This document shows, one piece after another, positions 59,112 to 64,000 of a stretch of 64,000 nucleotides of DNA. The stretch is from Metabacillus crassostreae. GTDB taxonomy: Bacteria > Bacillota > Bacilli > Bacillales > Bacillaceae. Under the pieces are notes generated by a model. It searched no databases. It saw only the letters and a program-made list of their open reading frames with translations, and was not told the DNA's origin. Location of the stretch: NCBI RefSeq assembly GCF_016908395.1, contig NZ_JAFBDU010000001.1:1116001-1180000 (forward strand). Direction: 5' to 3'. A program made the position numbers and the translations under genes. Position 1 is the first letter of the stretch. Each line of letters opens with the position of its first letter.

Positions 59112-60647
59112 TTAACGTTTTAAGCCCATAAGCTCTTGTAGAATCTCATCTGAGGTAGTGATTATTTTCGTATTAGATTGGAACCCACGTTGAGCTACAA
59201 TCATTTCTGTGAACTCTTCAGACAAATCTACGTTTGACATTTCCAGTGCACCAGCAACAATAGATGCTGCTCCATCAGTGCCTGGTGCAAATAATTCATT
59301 TAAGGTTATACCATTTCCATTTTTATCAACAGTACCTGAGTTAGCTGATTCTCTGAATAAGTTTCCTCCTACTTTTTCTAAACCACCTGCATTTGCAAAA
59401 TTTGCAAGTCTTATTTGACCAGCTACATTTAATTGACCACTGTTATTAACAAATGTAACTGTACCATCAGGTCCGATTGAAAAGCTCTTTGCATTTAATG
59501 GGATTTGAATAAGTCCCGCTTCCCCACTTAAGCTATCTGACCATTTTGGTAAAAGTAAATTTTCAGCAGCGTTTTCGAGTGTTACAACAGATTGGGCTAC
59601 TTGATCTAAATCAACTTTGAAATTTGTTACTTTATCAATTAAAGATTTTATCGAATCTACATCGTTATTAGGTACTACCGCACCACTTGCAGTCGGATTT
59701 AGTGTAGCAGGATAGTCTGTCCCTGAAGTAAGCTTAGAAACAATTGTACTAATCGGGCTAACAATTTCGCTTACAGGAGCACCATTAAAAGTTGTAATAC
59801 TATCATTTAATTCCTTAACTGCTTCTCCGTCAGCATTCGTGTCATTAAATTGCTTCACTATATCATTAAAACCATTTCCACCAGCATAACTATTAACTCC
59901 TGGATCAGAAACATAATCATTAAAATCATTATAGGCAGATTGTAATGCTCCATAAGCAGCTGATGCAGTTGCTGCTGTTCCTGTGGATACTGCATCATTA
60001 TATTCAGTATATGCAGTCAAAAGTGTGTTGGTTTTATTCTCAAGCACTTTAACAGCATCAAGGGTATTCTTATATGACCCCTGGAATATATTTATCGCAG
60101 CTAATGCAGCATTTGCTTTATTGATTTCTGGATTAGTAGGAAGAGATTTTTCACCTGTTTCACCAACTAAATACATTCCCTCTGCAGTAACTAAGTAACC
60201 TCGATCATCTAAATATAAATTTCCAGCTCTTGTATAACTAATGTCCATAGCTCGATCTATCGCTCCAGTAATCACATTGCTGCCCATTTGATTACCACGA
60301 TCAACCCCAACACGAGCTAAATCAGAAATAGTTGCAACTGGGAAAAACCCATCTCCAGCAAGTGCTAAATCAAGTGTTCTAGCTGTTGTTTGTGTGGCAC
60401 CTGTAGTATGAATAACATCAATAGAAGAGCTTTGCGAACCTAATCCAATTTGTTGAGCGTTTGTTCCACCACGATTTTGATTTGCTGCACCTGCTCCTGA
60501 AATTTGTTGGCTGATTAAATCTTTAAATGTCGTACGTGACTTCTTAAAACCATAAGTATTTACATTTGCAATGTTGTTACCAATAACATCTAATTTCATT
60601 TGAAAATTTTTCATACCACTTATACCAGAATACATGGACCGTAACAT
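59112..60647 (-). CDS. flgE: Flagellar hook protein FlgE with a large central insertion
   Basis: 511 residues, almost twice the 264 of B. subtilis hook protein. The N-terminal rod/hook domain MLRSMYSGISGMKNFQMKLDVIGNNIANVNTYGFKKSRTTF and the C-terminal end NVDLSEEFTEMIVAQRGFQSNTKIITTSDEILQELMGLKR are standard. The segment from about residue 172 to 377 is extra: Ala/Asn/Thr/Ser-rich, mostly predicted helical, low in aromatic residues and with no Cys. It lies where hook proteins carry their variable surface domain. The frame is intact and the gene is in its normal place between flgD and swrD. ATG at 60647 with GGGAGAG. Confidence 0.93.
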   Translation of the reverse strand: MLRSMYSGISGMKNFQMKLDVIGNNIANVNTYGFKKSRTTFKDLISQQISGAGAANQNRGGTNAQQIGLGSQSSSIDVIHTTGATQTTARTLDLALAGDGFFPVATISDLARVGVDRGNQMGSNVITGAIDRAMDISYTRAGNLYLDDRGYLVTAEGMYLVGETGEKSLPTNPEINKANAALAAINIFQGSYKNTLDAVKVLENKTNTLLTAYTEYNDAVSTGTAATASAAYGALQSAYNDFNDYVSDPGVNSYAGGNGFNDIVKQFNDTNADGEAVKELNDSITTFNGAPVSEIVSPISTIVSKLTSGTDYPATLNPTASGAVVPNNDVDSIKSLIDKVTNFKVDLDQVAQSVVTLENAAENLLLPKWSDSLSGEAGLIQIPLNAKSFSIGPDGTVTFVNNSGQLNVAGQIRLANFANAGGLEKVGGNLFRESANSGTVDKNGNGITLNELFAPGTDGAASIVAGALEMSNVDLSEEFTEMIVAQRGFQSNTKIITTSDEILQELMGLKR

Positions 60648-60761
60648 AGTTTTTCTCTCCCTTTTGAAAAATAGAAATGAATTGTACTACCCATTACTAT
60701 TTTTATTAATTAAGTATGAAATAAGTTTTGTTAACCTGACAATTCTTAGAACAATATCTAT

Positions 60762-61190
60762 TTATGCTTGACTAATCTTTTTAATTAGGTCACTCGATAC
60801 TTCAGTGCCATCATTGAGCTCAACTAATATATTATTTTCAGTTTGTTTAATCGATTTTACAATTCCGACTCCCACACCATTATCTGCAGTTTCACTTTTA
60901 TATTCGATTTCTTTGCCGATTAGTTCTGAATACTTGAGAAAGTCAGCTGGACCACTTTGTGAATTAACAAATTTACTTAATAGAGAGCTCATATTTGTCA
61001 TCTGCTCCAGAGACGAAAAGCTAGCCATTTGAGAAATGAACTCTTTGTCTTCCATTGGATTTAATGGATCCTGATTTTGCAGCTGTGTCATTAATATTTT
61101 TAAAAACTCATCTTTCCCTAAATTTGAGCCTGTATTTCTAACTGATACGTTCTTTGAAAGCAAAAGGTTTGTATCTATTGTCGTACTCAT
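60762..61190 (-). CDS. flgD: Hook cap protein FlgD
   Basis: 142 residues (140 in B. subtilis; shorter than in enterics). Scaffold for hook polymerisation. LGKDEFLKILMTQLQNQDPLNPMEDKEFISQMASFSSLEQM is the FlgD signature; the C-terminal half has the short Tudor-like part YKSETADNGVGVGIVKSI. ATG at 61190, 11 bp after fliK. Confidence 0.95.
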   Translation of the reverse strand: MSTTIDTNLLLSKNVSVRNTGSNLGKDEFLKILMTQLQNQDPLNPMEDKEFISQMASFSSLEQMTNMSSLLSKFVNSQSGPADFLKYSELIGKEIEYKSETADNGVGVGIVKSIKQTENNILVELNDGTEVSSDLIKKISQA

Positions 61191-61201
61191 ATAGCTACCT
61201 C

Positions 61202-62581
61202 CTACACCATAATATTTAAAGCATCAAGAAGAGTTTCTTTAAAATTACCTTCACGATCTTCTTCATCTGAATAAACTTGATCTTGTTGATCATCTTCTTT
61301 ATTCTCTTTATTCTCTTTATTCTCTTTATATTGTTTAAAGAGTTGAGACTTATCCTCTGTATATACGTCAAAACGATCAATCTCAATATTTATATTTGGT
61401 AATGATTGTTTTAATTGTGAACTACTAAACTCCAGTAACTCTTTAGCAGACTGACTATTAGCAATTATTTGAGCTGTCATTGTACCGTTATGTTTTACTA
61501 ACTTTATAGTAATCGATCCTAAGTGTTCAGGTGTTAGCTTCACAATCATTCTTCCAGACCCATTATTAAGTTGAGATAATCTACTTTCTTTCAATATTTC
61601 TAACAGTTTATTAGTGAATTCAGACTTGGCTGAGTTTACTTCACCCTCAGAATTTATTTGTTGATATTTTGGAGATAATGACTCTAAATTAAGAGAAATT
61701 GTCTGGTCCAATAATTTACTAGACCCTTTATTATCAATGATTTGTTTCTGAGATAATAGTTGGTTATTTGGTAGAGTGTCCTCCATTTTATGTTCATTCA
61801 TCAATAATTTATCTAATAAATGCTGTATTTTATTCTTATCTTCAGATAACAATATCTTTTCTAAATTTTTAGTAGAATTTTCTTTAGGAAGAAACTCTTC
61901 AACAATAGTTTTCATAGAATTTTTTAGAGATTTATCAGGCATATCCGATAATAAACTATGATAATATCTTGTCTCTTCTTTAAGATGCTTATTACCTAAG
62001 ATAAATTGTAACTGTCCTTCTAACAAAGCCTTATCATCAACATTCATAGCATTTAATGAATTCATTAAATCCTTCGTATTATTGTTAGGAGGAGAATTAT
62101 AACTAGAAAACTCACTTTCCAGTAATTGATTTAATTTTGAGAGGATGCCTTTTTTTATAGGTGAGTCTATTTCAGTAAAATTATTCATTTTACTAACAAT
62201 CAGGAGCAAATTTACACCTAAAGGTATATCAAGATTTTCATTACTAAGCTCATTAAATGCTATGTCTGAGTTTAGTACTTCTTTCAATTTTGATAATAAA
62301 TCCAAAATAAATTCATCTTGATTTTCTTCAGATATATTATTTGAATCTACCAATCTTAAATTGGAATCTTGTAGAAATTCATTCACCTCATCTAATATAT
62401 CTGAAAGATTAGGTAAATCAGGATCTTTTTGTTCAACACTCATTTTTCTATTGCTTGAATTAGCACTTGAATCAATTGAAGATAAGATATTTTTGAATTT
62501 ATTTTCACTTGTGTTCGTATTAACTTTTTCTTTAACTTGAGGAGTAACATTTTTCGTTTCAAAAAATAGAGAAATATTCAT
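61202..62581 (-). CDS. fliK: Flagellar hook-length control protein FliK
   Basis: 459 residues (487 in B. subtilis). Secreted ruler that triggers the FlhB switch. The N-terminal two thirds are poorly conserved, Ser/Asn/Leu-rich and unstructured-looking. The conserved C-terminal domain (about 345-415) has RMIVKLTPEHLGSITIKLVKHNGTMTAQIIANSQSAKELL. After it comes a KENKENKENKE run encoded by a 9-bp tandem repeat. ATG at 62581. Identification rests on the C-terminal domain and position before flgD. Confidence 0.92.
   Translation of the reverse strand: MNISLFFETKNVTPQVKEKVNTNTSENKFKNILSSIDSSANSSNRKMSVEQKDPDLPNLSDILDEVNEFLQDSNLRLVDSNNISEENQDEFILDLLSKLKEVLNSDIAFNELSNENLDIPLGVNLLLIVSKMNNFTEIDSPIKKGILSKLNQLLESEFSSYNSPPNNNTKDLMNSLNAMNVDDKALLEGQLQFILGNKHLKEETRYYHSLLSDMPDKSLKNSMKTIVEEFLPKENSTKNLEKILLSEDKNKIQHLLDKLLMNEHKMEDTLPNNQLLSQKQIIDNKGSSKLLDQTISLNLESLSPKYQQINSEGEVNSAKSEFTNKLLEILKESRLSQLNNGSGRMIVKLTPEHLGSITIKLVKHNGTMTAQIIANSQSAKELLEFSSSQLKQSLPNINIEIDRFDVYTEDKSQLFKQYKENKENKENKEDDQQDQVYSDEEDREGNFKETLLDALNIMV
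61297..61329. repeat. 9-bp tandem repeat inside fliK
   Basis: Just over three and a half copies of CTTTATTCT. On the coding strand it gives the KEN repeat. Gain or loss of a unit keeps the frame. Confidence 0.8.
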
Positions 62582-62596
62582 AACAATACCCCCTTT

Positions 62597-63196
62597 CTAC
62601 TGTGCACTTGTTGCTAAAAGATTCGTAAACTTCACAGCATCTTCAACAGTCATCTTTGTCAATATATCAGCAACTTGCTTATCATCTAATGAAGTTAGAA
62701 TAAGCATTGCATCATCCTGAGATAGATTAGGAATAATCTCAGCTGCTTTTTTACTTGTCATATTATCGTATAACTTTCCAATATCTTTTGCTTTAGTTTC
62801 AGATTCTGAGGTAATATTTATTTCTTCTAACTGTTTTTCTAAAGAACTAATATCTTGATTAAGTTTTTGGATTTCTTTTTCTTTTAAAGTTACATCCTTC
62901 TCCAAGGCACTAATCATTGTTGTTTGTTCTTCAATTGTTTGATTTAATTTCTCATTTTCTTCTTCCTCTAAAGATGTTTGCTTTGAGGTGTCTGAGGTTT
63001 CTGCTTGTTCTTCTTTAAATAAATTTTCAATAACAGGTACTTTTTGTAACACAGTTTTTGATTTACCTATAACATCAAAGCCTGCAACAGATAAAATGAC
63101 AACTACTAAAGTAATCGTGAAGAGAATAGGAATCAAAATAACAAAGAAAAACCACTGGATTTTCCCATAATCCTGTTTATCATTTTCATTTTTCAT
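62597..63196 (-). CDS. ylxF: YlxF, MotE-like flagellar operon protein
   Basis: 199 residues (205 in B. subtilis). Membrane helix at about 14-38, a coiled coil at about 75-130, and a C-terminal MgtE-N-like helical domain (about 140-195) with LYDNMTSKKAAEIIPNLSQDDAMLILTSLDDKQVADIL. This is the domain layout of MotE/YlxF proteins of flagellar operons. The ATG at 63196 has AGGTG 9 nt upstream; an earlier ATG at 63203 is in another frame. It lies between fliJ and fliK. Confidence 0.92.
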   Translation of the reverse strand: MKNENDKQDYGKIQWFFFVILIPILFTITLVVVILSVAGFDVIGKSKTVLQKVPVIENLFKEEQAETSDTSKQTSLEEEENEKLNQTIEEQTTMISALEKDVTLKEKEIQKLNQDISSLEKQLEEINITSESETKAKDIGKLYDNMTSKKAAEIIPNLSQDDAMLILTSLDDKQVADILTKMTVEDAVKFTNLLATSAQ

Positions 63197-63208
63197 TTTT
63201 CATATCAC

Positions 63209-63652
63209 CTAATTTCCACGATACATATATGACTGAATCGAAAGATCATCCATATGCTTGTTCTCTATATATTTCAAGTCAACTAAATAATCTTCTTGTT
63301 GTTTTTGTTTTAATTTCTCATATTTTTTTACTTCGATATTTTTTTGCATCAATTTAACCTGTTGTTCGTTCATTCTGTTTCTAGTTAAAGAAACTAATTT
63401 TTGGTAATGTGCAATAGTTTTTTCTATATTCGTTACGAATTGTTGGTAATGTCGGATTTCATGAACAGATATTCCTTTATGAAGTCCTGATAAGGTATTC
63501 TCTTCTAAAATTTCTTTTTGTTTCAGAGATTCATATAATTTGTGTGCCATATTTTCAAAATCGTTAACAGATTGGTTGTATTCCGCTAATGATTTCTCTT
63601 TTTCATTTTCTTTTATATCCATTACTTTTTGAAATCGAAATTGAAAAGTCAT
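63209..63652 (-). CDS. fliJ: Flagellar export chaperone FliJ
   Basis: 147 residues, the usual length. Long antiparallel coiled coil; FQFRFQKVMDIKENEKEKSLAEYNQSVNDFE at the N-terminus is typical. It is a central-stalk-like partner of the FliI ATPase. The ATG overlaps the fliI stop by one base (TAATG). Confidence 0.94.
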   Translation of the reverse strand: MTFQFRFQKVMDIKENEKEKSLAEYNQSVNDFENMAHKLYESLKQKEILEENTLSGLHKGISVHEIRHYQQFVTNIEKTIAHYQKLVSLTRNRMNEQQVKLMQKNIEVKKYEKLKQKQQEDYLVDLKYIENKHMDDLSIQSYMYRGN

Positions 63653-64000
63653 TAAAACTCACCTTTTTCCATAAACTCTATAAGAGAATAGATGCTTTGA
63701 TCGATTGTTACCTTATCTTCAACACTTTGTTTTAAATATGAGATAATTTTTGGATAATATCTTATCGCTTCATCAATTTCTTTTGATGAACCTCGTTTAT
63801 ATGCCCCAATATTAATTAAATCTTCTGAGTTTAAATAGGTTGAAAGAAGATCTCGTAATTTTGTTGCAGATGCTTTATGACTGTCATCAACAATTTGATT
63901 CATAACCCTGCTAATACTTTTTAATACATTAATTGCAGGAAATTGTCCCTTATTTGCTAATTGACGATCTAAAACAATATGACCGTCTAAAATCCCTCTA
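63652..64000 (-). CDS. fliI: Flagellum-specific ATPase FliI (C-terminal part, cut by window end)
   Basis: About 115 C-terminal codons are present; the rest lies beyond 64000. The frame reads RGILDGHIVLDRQLANKGQFPAINVLKSISRVMNQIVDDSH, the region after the ATPase core in FliI and F1-beta-like proteins, and ends FMEKGEF. It energises substrate delivery to the flagellar export gate. A Met codon at 63903 is internal, not a start. Confidence 0.95.
   Translation of the reverse strand, partial: RGILDGHIVLDRQLANKGQFPAINVLKSISRVMNQIVDDSHKASATKLRDLLSTYLNSEDLINIGAYKRGSSKEIDEAIRYYPKIISYLKQSVEDKVTIDQSIYSLIEFMEKGEF

Noticed and set aside
59112-60647. FlgE as a fusion of two genes or a frameshifted assembly
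   Set aside because: The frame is continuous, both hook ends are intact, and the insertion has coherent composition without internal start sites.
61297-61329. Repeat tract as a CRISPR or phase-variation switch
   Set aside because: Units are 9 bp and contiguous, so there are no spacers, and unit changes keep the reading frame.

Overview
This window is one continuous stretch of core chromosome from a low-GC, Gram-positive, endospore-forming, motile member of the Bacillaceae (Bacillus sensu lato). Every recognisable gene lies on the minus strand, so transcription runs from high to low coordinates. Gene content and order match the classical Bacillus subtilis block from the fla/che operon to spoIIIE and ymfC. 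The proteins are clearly diverged from B. subtilis, so this is another species or genus. Markers that support the assignment are polC, spoVFAB, spoIIIE, swrB/swrD, fliY, cheC/cheD and strong GGAGG ribosome binding sites with frequent TTG and GTG starts.

Layout in the direction of transcription. (1) 64000-41200 is the 3' three quarters of the fla/che operon: fliI (cut by the window end), fliJ, ylxF, fliK, flgD, flgE, swrD, fliL, fliM, fliY, cheY, fliO, fliP, fliQ, fliR, flhB, flhA, flhF, flhG, cheB, cheA, cheW, cheC, cheD, sigD, a small unrecognised gene and swrB. It encodes the export gate, switch complex, hook and chemotaxis core, and it ends with the sigma factor for late flagellar genes. 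(2) 41142-31418 holds translation and envelope genes: rpsB, tsf, pyrH, frr, uppS, cdsA, dxr, rasP and proS, followed by polC. (3) The polC-rimP gap carries a strong candidate for a small sporulation RNA. (4) 26140-20861 is the nusA-infB operon (rimP, nusA, ylxR, ylxQ, infB, ylxP, rbfA), followed by truB, ribC, rpsO and pnpA. (5) 15406-12542 holds ylxY, mlpA and ymxH. (6) 11857-6932 holds spoVFA/spoVFB (dipicolinate) and asd, dapG, dapA (aspartate to diaminopimelate and dipicolinate). (7) 6616-1 holds rnjB, tepA, ylzJ, spoIIIE and a GntR regulator cut by the window start.

The coding part is conventional. The unexpected content is between genes. A family of short inverted-repeat elements ending in GGCNNTGTTAA is present. 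Two copies (12246-12535 and 20489-20640) are flanked by perfect 8-bp direct duplications, which marks them as transposed MITE-like elements. Two smaller structures with the same ends lie upstream of dxr and between cheD and sigD. A second, unrelated repeat family forms a tandem pair between the mlpA stop codon and its terminator. Other points are a ribosome-binding-site hairpin before tepA, a hook protein with an extra segment of about 200 residues, and a small flagellar-operon gene whose only good Shine-Dalgarno sequence points to an AUU start.

Limits: this was read by eye without database searches. Product names rest on recognised protein families and on synteny; promoters, small RNA and element calls rest on pattern matching.
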